Shown piece by piece: positions 26,023 through 34,223 of a stretch of DNA of 64,000 bases; position 1 is the stretch's first letter; the number at the start of each line of letters is the position of its first letter. The DNA comes from JBBSBY01 sp038205805 (GTDB taxonomy: Bacteria > Desulfobacterota > Desulfomonilia > Desulfomonilales > Desulfomonilaceae): positions 94,541 to 158,540 of the forward strand of contig JBBRBO010000001.1 of NCBI GenBank assembly GCA_038205805.1, given 5' to 3'. The notes below the pieces were generated by a model. It saw only the letters and a list, made by a program, of their open reading frames with translations, did not search any database and was not told the DNA's origin. The position numbers and the translations under genes were made by a program.

Positions 26023-26704
26023 GCTTGAGGCTCCTCTCTTACTTGACAAAAGTTCAGAACAGTCAAAGGCGCCGACCTCGAAAATTGTCGCCTAATACCT
26101 CTCCGAGTGGCTCTATATGGGAAAAAACTTTTTTGGGTTGACAGAGCTGACACCCTTTGAGATACTTTAAATAAGAGAACGACGCCTTCCTTATCCCGTG
26201 TGTTTGGGCGCCCCCCAAGCGGGCGGATACCGCATTTCCTAAGTTAAGGGTGCGGTTGTCTTCCTTGTTCCATCCATAATGGTTCATTGAACGTGTAATG
26301 ATTGCGCCGCTGAAAGTAGGTGTCATGGTTTGACGTAGTCGGGGATTCCATGAACGGCTGCTCCAATCGGCTTTGTACGACCATGCGGTAGAGCCTTTTA
26401 TTTGATGGGTCTTCCGGATGTCGGCTTCGGTAACCCGAAGCGATGCCACATCCATTACGGCCTGACTTCAGATTACCTCATTGGACTCACCTACGCCACA
26501 CGTCGGCGGGATGATTCACCGAACGTGAAGAGTCAAGCGATGCAGCGCGCCTCTATGCTCAACGAGTGGTGAGGGTATATCTCCCTTCCAGGCCAAGCCG
26601 CCGGGATGCTAAGCTGTTGCATGGCCACCGGTGAAAGGTCATTTTGTGTAGTAACTGTTCACCGGAAAACGTACACCTTTTAGGATTCAAGTGGGTAGTT
26701 TCTG
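26023..26704. other. Gene-poor stretch with inverted CCGGTGAA/TTCACCGG
   Basis: About 680 bases upstream of the cyclase gene. An 8-base inverted repeat (CCGGTGAA ... TTCACCGG) lies at about 26629-26662, resembling R3 arms. One 130-codon minus-strand open frame (26063-26455) shows no recognised domain and is not called. Confidence 0.4.
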
Positions 26705-26925
26705 ATACCGATGTGCTTTCAAAAAAGTGATACCGGAGGACCTTTTTTTGCAAAGCAGGTTTTTCCGACCTCTTCTAAGGAGTTTATGATAATCGCCGAA
26801 AGCGGCATTTTATCCTTGAGCAAAGCCGCTTTCGGCGGTTGCAAAAATTTTTGGACAGGGGTTTGGGGAGAATACTTCTTTCAAGAAGGTTCCCCGCAAT
26901 CACTTCTCTGATTATGTATTGGTAT
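26705..26925 (+). repeat. R1 repeat, copy d
   Basis: Runs from ATACCGATGTGCTTTC to TATGTATTGGTAT. The central stem is a perfect 12-base pairing, GCCGAAAGCGGC with GCCGCTTTCGGC. It lies about 130 bp upstream of rpsO. Confidence 0.88.
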
Positions 26926-27053
26926 GAGAGGCGCCCGTTACGCATCCCAGGAAAAATGCACACCTGTTGTTTACTTCGGCAAAAGCGTGTGATAATTGTA
27001 TTCAATTGGGCTGCGCGAGCCGAAAATAAAATGCCGCAGGAGGATATAGGAAC

Positions 27054-27323
27054 TTGGCATTCCTCACCGACCAGAAACAAGGAATCATCGAAAAGCACCG
27101 TAAACACGAAACAGACACAGGATCACCTGAGGTTCAAATAGCGCTTCTCAGTGGACGTATCACATATTTGACCGAGCATTTTAAAACCCATAAGAAGGAT
27201 CATCATTCCAGACGCGGGCTGCTCAAACTGGTTGGTCAACGGAGAAGATTGCTGGATTATCTAAAATCCAAGAGTGTTGATAGGTATAAGAGTATCATTA
27301 CTGAACTGGGCATACGCAGATAG
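27054..27323 (+). CDS. rpsO: 30S ribosomal protein S15
   Basis: The 89-residue primary 16S rRNA-binding protein S15 (HKKDHHSRRGLLKLVGQRRRLLDYLK). The start codon is TTG at 27054, chosen because GCAGGAGGA lies upstream and S15 proteins begin exactly here. It is followed 62 bp later by pnp, the common rpsO-pnp pair. A weak promoter-like TTGTTT/TGATAA pair lies near 26970. Confidence 0.97.
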   Translation: MAFLTDQKQGIIEKHRKHETDTGSPEVQIALLSGRITYLTEHFKTHKKDHHSRRGLLKLVGQRRRLLDYLKSKSVDRYKSIITELGIRR

Positions 27324-27385
27324 GCTCATGATCACCCTGAAGAGACCCGGATAAGTAGGGGTCTAGAAAAAGGATTTTTGAAATT

Positions 27386-29473
27386 ATGGTTCAAAAGACG
27401 AGCTGTAATGTTGCAGGAAAGGAAATCACGTTTGAGACGGGCCGCCTTGCCAAACAGGCTTCTGGGGCGGTTTTGGTCTCTTCGGGTGAGACCTTGGTTC
27501 TCGTGACCGCAGTCGCTGAGCGCTCAGGCAGAGAAGGCATCGATTTCTTTCCCCTTACCGTTGATTACCTGGAAATGACGTACGCCGCAGGAAAGATCCC
27601 CGGAGGCTTCTTCAAACGAGAAGGCCGACCCACGGAAAAGGAAATCCTCACGGCGAGGTTCATTGATCGTCCCATTCGTCCCCTATTTCCCGCCGGCTTT
27701 AAAGCCGAGACCCAAATCATCGCCACGGTGCTTTCATCGGATGGTGAGCACGATCCCGATATGATGGCGATCAACGGCGCATCCGCTGCGCTTCATATCT
27801 CGGAAATCCCCTTCAACGGCCCCATCGGAGCCGTGAAGATTGGAAGAGTGGACGGCGCTATTATTGTGAATCCTACGCCCCTCGAGGATACGCACTCCGA
27901 CCTGAACCTCATCGTCGTTGGTTCCAGAAAAGGAATCGTCATGGTGGAGGGCGGCGCGGAAAAAGCCTCTGAGGATGACGTGCTCGATGCGATCTTCAAG
28001 GCCTACGAAGAGATCCTCAAAATCGTCGAGGCCCAGGAAAAACTTAGGGAAGCCGCCGGAAAGCCCAAGCGGGAAGTCAAAGATCCCGTAAAGGACACGG
28101 AGCTTATCAACCACATTCGTTCCCAGTTCGGCCCGAAAATCGAGCAAGCCTTGGGAATCCACGCCAAACTGGAACGTTACGGCGCAATGGACGCCATCCA
28201 CGCGGAGATTCTGGAATCCCTGGGTGAGGAAAAAGACGCCAAGAAAGGCCTGGTCTACAGCTACTTCGATGACATTAAAGGCGAATATATTCGCCGCATG
28301 ATACTCGAACAAGGGAAACGTATCGGCGACCGCGCGTTCGATGAAGTACGCCCCATATCCGCAGAAATCAACGTGCTTCCTCGCACGCATGGGAGCGCTT
28401 TGTTCACACGCGGGGAGACGCAAGCCTTGGTCATCGTAACCTTGGGCACCTCTTCCGATGAGCAAAAGGTGGAAGCCCTCGAGGGCTCCAGTTACAAGTC
28501 CTTTATGCTCCATTACAAGTTTCCGCCTTTCTCGGTTAATGAAGTGAAGTTCCTTCGTGGACCGTCACGCCGAGAAGTCGGCCACGGCGCGCTGGCCGCC
28601 CGAGCGATCGCGTATCTCTTGCCCGATGACGAAGAGTTCCCGTACACCATTCGTGTGGTTTCCGAGATCCTGGAGTCCAACGGCTCCTCCTCAATGGCCA
28701 GTGTGTGCGGCGGCTCCTTGGCTCTCATGGCTGCAGGCGTCCCGTTGAAAGAACCGGTTGCTGGAATTGCTATGGGACTCCTCAAAGGTGAGGATAAAAT
28801 CGTAATCCTTTCCGACATCCTCGGCGACGAAGACCATCACGGCGACATGGATTTCAAGGTCACCGGCGCAGCGGAAGGCATAACCGCCCTACAGATGGAC
28901 ATCAAGATCGACGGGATTACGCGCGAGATCCTTACCAAGGCGCTCTACCAGGCCAAAGAAGGTCGGCGACACATCTTGGGCGAAATGGCCAAGACGCTGG
29001 ACAAACCTGCTTCCGACTTGTCGCCCTACGCCCCACGAATCTTCGTCATGTTCGTGAATCCCGATAAGATCCGGGAGATCATCGGCCCGGGCGGTAAAGT
29101 GATTCGCGCAATCCAAGAGGAAACCGGGACCAAGATCGAAGTAGACGATACCGGCAAGGTCATGATCGCTTCCACGGACGGCGAGGGCGGCAAGCAGGCC
29201 AAGGAAGCCATCCAGTCGATCACCCAAGAGGCCGAGATGGGCAGAATCTACATGGGACTCGTCCGTAAGATTACGGACTTCGGCGCCTTTGTGGAGATCT
29301 TCCCCGGCACCGACGGATTGGTCCATATCTCGCAACTCGCGCCGGAAAGAGTGCGAAAGGTCACGGATGTAGTCCAAGAGGGCGACACCTTTCCCGTAAA
29401 GGTCATCGGCATCGACGGCCAAGGGAAGATCAAGCTCTCAAGGAAAGACGCCATCGGCGAAAATCCGGACTGA
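27386..29473 (+). CDS. pnp: Polyribonucleotide nucleotidyltransferase (PNPase)
   Basis: 3'-5' phosphorolytic exoribonuclease of the RNA degradosome. The 695 residues contain two RNase PH-like domains (FFPLTVDYLEMTYAAGKIPGG; SDEQKVEALEG), a KH domain from about 550 (IREIIGPGGKVIRAI), and a C-terminal S1 domain (GLVRKITDFGAFVEIFPG..GLVHISQL). It sits between rpsO and an M16 peptidase in the usual order. Confidence 0.98.
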   Translation: MVQKTSCNVAGKEITFETGRLAKQASGAVLVSSGETLVLVTAVAERSGREGIDFFPLTVDYLEMTYAAGKIPGGFFKREGRPTEKEILTARFIDRPIRPLFPAGFKAETQIIATVLSSDGEHDPDMMAINGASAALHISEIPFNGPIGAVKIGRVDGAIIVNPTPLEDTHSDLNLIVVGSRKGIVMVEGGAEKASEDDVLDAIFKAYEEILKIVEAQEKLREAAGKPKREVKDPVKDTELINHIRSQFGPKIEQALGIHAKLERYGAMDAIHAEILESLGEEKDAKKGLVYSYFDDIKGEYIRRMILEQGKRIGDRAFDEVRPISAEINVLPRTHGSALFTRGETQALVIVTLGTSSDEQKVEALEGSSYKSFMLHYKFPPFSVNEVKFLRGPSRREVGHGALAARAIAYLLPDDEEFPYTIRVVSEILESNGSSSMASVCGGSLALMAAGVPLKEPVAGIAMGLLKGEDKIVILSDILGDEDHHGDMDFKVTGAAEGITALQMDIKIDGITREILTKALYQAKEGRRHILGEMAKTLDKPASDLSPYAPRIFVMFVNPDKIREIIGPGGKVIRAIQEETGTKIEVDDTGKVMIASTDGEGGKQAKEAIQSITQEAEMGRIYMGLVRKITDFGAFVEIFPGTDGLVHISQLAPERVRKVTDVVQEGDTFPVKVIGIDGQGKIKLSRKDAIGENPD

Positions 29474-29496
29474 TAATCAACAATCGAGAGACATAG

Positions 29497-30792
29497 TTGA
29501 ACAAGAATGACTATTTGGATTACGAATCCATAAGCGTCTATAACAAAACCACCTTGCCGAACGGCGTACGGATTATCACGGAAGAAATTCCGTACTTTCA
29601 ATCCGTATCGCTCGGCATCTGGGTTCGATCCGGTTCACGGTTCGAACCTCCTCAGCTCAACGGCATTTGCCACTTCATCGAACATATGCTTTTCAAGGGC
29701 ACGGACAGTCGCTCTGCAATAACCATCGCAAAAGAGATTGACGCAGTGGGGGGCGCGCTGAACGCCTTTACCAGTAAGGAGTTTACCTCCTTCTACTGCC
29801 ATGTGCTCAACGAAAATCTCGAGCTGGCTGCGGATTTGCTCACGGACATCTTCCTCAATTCGTCCTTTCCCGAGGACGAGATCGAGAGGGAAAAGCTCGT
29901 GATCTGCCGTGAGATCTGCCAAGTCGAGGACAACGCCGAAGATTTGGCTCACGAACTCCTTGGGACCCGTTTTTGGCGCAATGATCCGCTGGGCCAACCC
30001 ATTCTGGGTGAGGTTCACACGGTGGAAGCGCTCAATCGAGAAGGGCTTTTGGCCTTCAAGGCGGAGAATTACGTCCCTGGGGAAATCGTGGTTTCAGCGG
30101 CCGGCCGCCTCAAACACGACGAATTTGTGCGACTCATAGGGGATCGCATGGGTTCCATTCCCGCCTCGGATTTCCACCCGACAGTGGAGAAGGCGCGCAC
30201 CAATCCGTCGGTGAACGTCATCAATAGGGACATGGAACAAGTTCACCTGTGTGTGGCCCTGGAAGGCCCGGGAGCCCTGGACCCCAATCGCCACGCCGCA
30301 TACCTTATGAATACGGCGCTAGGTGGGGGCATGAGTTCGCGCCTGTTTCAAGAAGTTAGGGAAAAGCGAGGCTTGGCGTACAATGTGTATTCGTTTCTCT
30401 CGACATTTACCGATACGGGGATAATCGGTGTCTACGCGGGTTGCGACCCCGAACGCACCGAAGAACTCATGGAAGTCGTCGCAACGGAAACCCTCGGCCT
30501 GGCGGACTCGCTTACCGACGAGGATTTGGCGTGCGCCCGGAGCCAAATGCGCGGCAGCGTGATTCTGGCCCTGGAATCCACGGAAGCGAGGATGAGCCGA
30601 CTGGCCAAGAACGAGTTTCACTTCGGCCGTCATGTGACCCCTGGGGAAATCCTTGCGGGCTTTGAACGCGTAAGTAAAGCCGACCTGGTGGACGCGACGC
30701 GACGCTTTATCAGTCCCGATAAGCTCACGGTCGTCGCCGTAGGACCCCTCGAAGAGGATACGGACTTCGCCCCACTCTTCGCCGGGAATTAG
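29497..30792 (+). CDS. M16 family zinc peptidase (processing-peptidase-like)
   Basis: A 431-residue member of the pitrilysin/mitochondrial processing peptidase family. The inverted zinc motif HFIEH is near residue 60, with the third ligand glutamate about 75 residues on (DNAEDLAHELL). The C-terminal half has the second family domain (GGGMSSRLFQEVREKRGLAYN). It starts with TTG at 29497, 23 bp after pnp, and probably belongs to the rpsO-pnp transcript. The substrate is unknown. Confidence 0.93.
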   Translation: MNKNDYLDYESISVYNKTTLPNGVRIITEEIPYFQSVSLGIWVRSGSRFEPPQLNGICHFIEHMLFKGTDSRSAITIAKEIDAVGGALNAFTSKEFTSFYCHVLNENLELAADLLTDIFLNSSFPEDEIEREKLVICREICQVEDNAEDLAHELLGTRFWRNDPLGQPILGEVHTVEALNREGLLAFKAENYVPGEIVVSAAGRLKHDEFVRLIGDRMGSIPASDFHPTVEKARTNPSVNVINRDMEQVHLCVALEGPGALDPNRHAAYLMNTALGGGMSSRLFQEVREKRGLAYNVYSFLSTFTDTGIIGVYAGCDPERTEELMEVVATETLGLADSLTDEDLACARSQMRGSVILALESTEARMSRLAKNEFHFGRHVTPGEILAGFERVSKADLVDATRRFISPDKLTVVAVGPLEEDTDFAPLFAGN

Positions 30793-30796
30793 ACCT

Positions 30797-31870
30797 TTAT
30801 TTCTTGCGGAACACGACTTGCTTGGCGCCGTGATCTAGGGTCATGGTCACGGTGTCGAAGCCCCTTACACCCAGCAGGTTGGTAAGGTCGGCCTTTCGAG
30901 GCCCTGAATCCTCCAATACATGGAATTCAAATTCACCGAGGGGTAAGGTATAGAGGTAGGCGTTCTGCACCTTGTACTTGCCCACGGTGCGGCTTACCCC
31001 GTCGGCTGTGCGGACTTGAGCTGAGCCTATCCGTTGAACCTCCGTCTCTTTACGGATTTCGGCGAATAACTGAGGACTCACGAGGGAATAGGTGGCGCCC
31101 GTATCCACGAGAAAACGGTGCGGCTTGCCTCGCCTCTTGAAGCTCACCTGCACGTAAGCGTGCCCGGACTCACCTATGGGCGCAACGACCTTATCCCGAG
31201 TGGTGGTGACGTTGAGTTCATCCAATACGGTTTTTGCCGCCTGGGTGGAGTCCGCCGTGGGTTCGAGCTTCAGCGCCTTTTCCGCATCGGTCTGAGCGGC
31301 CTCGATTTGATCGGAATTCAGGCGCAGCAAGGCTCTGCCGGCGTATGCGAATGCGTTTGTCGGGTCCATTTCGATGGATTTGTCGAAGTCCGCGATTGCG
31401 GACGCGGGTTTCCCGACGTTCATGAAGGTGACCGCCCTGTTGGCGTACGCAATGGAGCGAATGGATTTGTCGGGCTGATCCACGAGGATAGCGTTCGTGA
31501 AGTCCGCCAGGGCCTGGTTTTCCCCCTCGCCTTTGCGACTCAGCAGGCCCTTGAGAACGTACGCTTGCGCCTCGATCTCTTTTTCCAGGTTCTTGGTCTT
31601 CAAAACATCTGAGAGATCCTTGAGAGCTGCGCTGCGATCTCCTTTCTTGTAGTAGGTTCGGGCTCGGGTCAATAACACGACTTGGTAATTATGGGGATGG
31701 TTCTTCCACTTCTCCAGCGCCGTATTAAGGTCTTTGAGGGCCTCGTCGTACTTGCCGGCAGCCGCAGCCTTTTGGGCGCGTGTAAAGATGTCTTCGTTGC
31801 TCTTGCCGAAGGAGAGCGTCGAAAGCGTCAAGAGCAGGAGCGTAAAAAGAATAATTCTTAAACGGGGCAT
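30797..31870 (-). CDS. Exported TPR protein with retropepsin-like aspartic protease domain
   Basis: A 357-residue protein with an N-terminal signal peptide (PRLRIILFTLLLLTLSTLSFG). Tetratricopeptide-like repeats run from about 25 to 210 (AYANRAVTFMNVGKPASAIADFDK). The C-terminal retroviral-type aspartyl protease domain (about 230-357) has the active-site triad motif FLVDTGATYSLVS and a second conserved part LLGVRGFD. Retropepsins act as dimers. Export suggests a periplasmic location. The ATG at 31870 has GAGGTG upstream and places the signal peptide at the N-terminus. It converges with the M16 gene, with only 4 bp between stops. Confidence 0.85.
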   Translation of the reverse strand: MPRLRIILFTLLLLTLSTLSFGKSNEDIFTRAQKAAAAGKYDEALKDLNTALEKWKNHPHNYQVVLLTRARTYYKKGDRSAALKDLSDVLKTKNLEKEIEAQAYVLKGLLSRKGEGENQALADFTNAILVDQPDKSIRSIAYANRAVTFMNVGKPASAIADFDKSIEMDPTNAFAYAGRALLRLNSDQIEAAQTDAEKALKLEPTADSTQAAKTVLDELNVTTTRDKVVAPIGESGHAYVQVSFKRRGKPHRFLVDTGATYSLVSPQLFAEIRKETEVQRIGSAQVRTADGVSRTVGKYKVQNAYLYTLPLGEFEFHVLEDSGPRKADLTNLLGVRGFDTVTMTLDHGAKQVVFRKK

Positions 31871-31966
31871 AGAAAGCACCTCAAGGCGTATACCTTTTGC
31901 AACGGCGGCCTTATGAATCAATGAAAGCCGTTCACCCAAATGGGCCGATCGCTTGAAATCGCATGG

Positions 31967-32458
31967 TCACTTCCCCGGTTTGGAGTTGAACCATTCCACA
32001 ATGCTTTCGAATTCTTCCAACTCTCGTCCCGAGAACTTGCGGACCAGTGTCAGCGTTTGTTGCGCAAGCCAGTGCCGCTCTTCGGGTCCGGCTTTGTCGG
32101 CGACCTTGAGCAGGTCGTCAAGGACCCGCCGCACGATGCGTAATTGGTCCAAGATGGAGTCCGCCACCACGGTGTCCAACTTGCGCTGCTTGACGTCCAT
32201 GAGATCCACGATCTTAAAGTCGCGCGGATCGGTACTGCTCCGTAAAAGCACGGCAGCGTCTACAGGGGGCACAAGTCGGCCCCTACGCAGCTCAATGCCC
32301 TGAAGCTCCGGAAAGATCGCCTTGAGTTGAACGCCGGTTCGCACATCAAAGAATTTTGGGCTTACCTCGTCCGTGAGGTCGCGGACTCCCTTGGGCACTC
32401 GCACCATGACGCTACGGTCACGGATGAGAATATGATCGAATCGCTCGAATTCACACAT
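31967..32458 (-). CDS. Hypothetical protein
   Basis: An unrecognised 163-residue protein beginning CEFERFDHILIRDRSVMVRVP. It is rich in charged residues, with a predicted helical C-terminal half (ILDQLRIVRRVLDDLLKVADK). No signal peptide, membrane segment or cysteine motif is seen. The ATG at 32458 is chosen over an upstream one because the earlier part looks non-coding; the ribosome site is weak. It lies 96 bp upstream of the TPR gene on the same strand. Confidence 0.6.
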   Translation of the reverse strand: MCEFERFDHILIRDRSVMVRVPKGVRDLTDEVSPKFFDVRTGVQLKAIFPELQGIELRRGRLVPPVDAAVLLRSSTDPRDFKIVDLMDVKQRKLDTVVADSILDQLRIVRRVLDDLLKVADKAGPEERHWLAQQTLTLVRKFSGRELEEFESIVEWFNSKPGK

Positions 32459-32589
32459 GTCTCTAGTATACAGATTGTGCGGAAAATGAATAGAATCCGA
32501 GCAACCGTTCATTACGCGCTAGTGCCGGCGCATGGAAGTACATGAACAGCCCTCAAAAAGGCCCCTTGGGTGAAGGTCGTTTTGGAACC

Positions 32590-32753
32590 GTGTTTTGCGT
32601 AGGTCTTCGAAAATACATACTAGGCGCGGAAGCTCTCGGTTTTTCCCGAGAAAGGGAGCTCGGCAACTTGGAATTCGTTAAAAGAGTTTCCGAGAGCATT
32701 CCTTTAAACAAGAAGTTGCTCCTCGATGTTACTTCTTTGTTCCCAACTGGTAT
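32590..32753 (+). repeat. R1 repeat, copy e (strongly diverged)
   Basis: The right end is clear (CAAGAAGTTGCTCC, then TTACTTCTTTG, then ACTGGTAT). The left part is worn, but a stem around AGCTC..GAGCT and CTCGG..CCGAG remains. It lies just after hdrB. Confidence 0.55.
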
Positions 32754-32785
32754 GCGCTGCGGCTATCTCGGCCGGCGCCGGCTCT

Positions 32786-33679
32786 CTAGCTTATATTGAT
32801 GCTTTCCAGGAGCTTCTTGGACTTGATTCTGTGCACATCAACACCGACCTCGTGCGGGCTCAACCCGAGCGCCATCCCAATGATTTGGGTCACGTAAAAT
32901 GTGGGGATCTTGAACTTTTCCTTCATCTTGCGACTCAGGATGATTTGCCCCATGTCGAACTGCTCAAAGCAGGAAGGGCAAATAACCGAGAGCGCGTCCA
33001 CGTTGCGGTCCCGAAGATACCCGAGCTTTTGCCGCGTGATTTCGTAGCCTGCGTCCGCGTCCATGTTCGCGCCCAGGGGAGATCCGCAGCAGAGGAACTT
33101 GCGGGAATACTCCATGGGTTCCACCCCCACGATGGACAGTAGGTGGTCCATCTGCACGGGCACATAGGATTCGGCGTCGGAAAGCTCACCGGGGTACATG
33201 ACGTTAGGCGGACGAAAATAGTGGCACCCGTAATGGCACGCCATGCGCAGGCCCACATCGCGCTTTTTATGCTTGATGAGGCGCTCCACGATCGTATCCT
33301 GGTAGAGCGTATCCAGGATGTGGGTCACTTCCACGCGACCCTCGTAATGATGGTTGTGGTCCTCCAGGATCTTGTTGACCTTACGGCGCTTGGCATCGCT
33401 GGTCTTCAGCACATGATTCGCTTCCTTGAGCGTGTTCACGCACCCTGAGCAGAGCGTCATGATGTCGAGGCCGGCTTCTTCGGCCACGCACAGGTTCCGG
33501 GCGGCCAAGGCGAGCCACGAGTCGTAATGCACCATCTTCATACTGGTGGGCGGCGGACAACAGGAAAACGGCATGTCAACCAGCTCGATACCCAATGTTC
33601 GGCACACCAACCTGGTTGCCGCTTCAAAACCGGGATATTTAATGGGGATTGCGCATCCCAGGTACAAAGCGTACTTCAT
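32786..33679 (-). CDS. hdrB: Heterodisulfide reductase-like subunit B
   Basis: A 297-residue HdrB with two CCG domains: FSCCPPPTS with MTLCSGCVNTL, and HYGCHYFRP with FLCCGSPLGAN and VICPSCFEQFD. These bind the noncubane 4Fe-4S clusters where disulfide substrates are reduced in methanogens. In this bacterium the final acceptor is unknown. It is the last gene of the kor-hdr operon, with an R3 palindrome in the 83-bp gap before it. Confidence 0.93.
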   Translation of the reverse strand: MKYALYLGCAIPIKYPGFEAATRLVCRTLGIELVDMPFSCCPPPTSMKMVHYDSWLALAARNLCVAEEAGLDIMTLCSGCVNTLKEANHVLKTSDAKRRKVNKILEDHNHHYEGRVEVTHILDTLYQDTIVERLIKHKKRDVGLRMACHYGCHYFRPPNVMYPGELSDAESYVPVQMDHLLSIVGVEPMEYSRKFLCCGSPLGANMDADAGYEITRQKLGYLRDRNVDALSVICPSCFEQFDMGQIILSRKMKEKFKIPTFYVTQIIGMALGLSPHEVGVDVHRIKSKKLLESINIS

Positions 33680-33720
33680 GATGACCTTTCAAGCCGGACT
33701 ACGGCGATTATGTTTATAAT

Positions 33721-33758
33721 GGTTCACCGGGTTCGTGACGGTTCCGCGCCGGGTGAAC
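33721..33758. repeat. R3 palindromic repeat between hdrC and hdrB
   Basis: GGTTCACCGGG ... CCGGGTGAACG, about 38 bp, with a middle part (TTCGTGACGGTTCC) similar to the copy between korA and korB. Confidence 0.65.
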
Positions 33759-33762
33759 GCAA

Positions 33763-34221
33763 CTAGATCTCTATCACTTCTTTGAGACCGGTTTTCTTGA
33801 GGATAGCCCGCACTTCTTCCACAGGGGCCGGCTGAAGTGGTTCAAGTCCATGATGCGCCCGCATTTCATCGAGTTGGTGGACGATCATGGACCTGCCGGT
33901 CTTCGCCAGCAGCTCGAGGGCCATCAGGAGCTTCGGCGGCACATTGCCGTGTCTGGCGGCGGAGTTTCGCAGCGCCGTAAGCAAGTCCGAGATAGGGATT
34001 TTCTGCGGACAACGGTCCTCGCACACGTTACATGTGCAACACAGCCACAGCTTTTCGTCCTCCACCACGGCTTCCTGACCCTGGTTGAGACAGCGTATGA
34101 TGAGTTCACGCGGCCCGTACGCAGGCCCCACTTCCATGGCCGGACACGAGCCTGTGCATCGGGCGCATTGATAGCACTCGTACAAACTTTCTCTCGGGAA
34201 TCGCTTCCAGAATTTCGACAT
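33763..34221 (-). CDS. hdrC: Heterodisulfide reductase-like subunit C
   Basis: A 152-residue HdrC with two 4Fe-4S motifs, CYQCARCTGSCP near residue 15 and CCTCNVCEDRCP near residue 61. It passes electrons between HdrA and HdrB. It starts 2 bp after the hdrA stop, so the two are translationally coupled. Confidence 0.93.
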   Translation of the reverse strand: MSKFWKRFPRESLYECYQCARCTGSCPAMEVGPAYGPRELIIRCLNQGQEAVVEDEKLWLCCTCNVCEDRCPQKIPISDLLTALRNSAARHGNVPPKLLMALELLAKTGRSMIVHQLDEMRAHHGLEPLQPAPVEEVRAILKKTGLKEVIEI

Positions 34222-34223
34222 GG

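Noticed and set aside
26063..26455. 130-codon minus-strand open frame upstream of the cyclase gene.
   Set aside because: No recognised domain, no ribosome site and an odd composition; possibly decayed mobile DNA, not supported as a gene.
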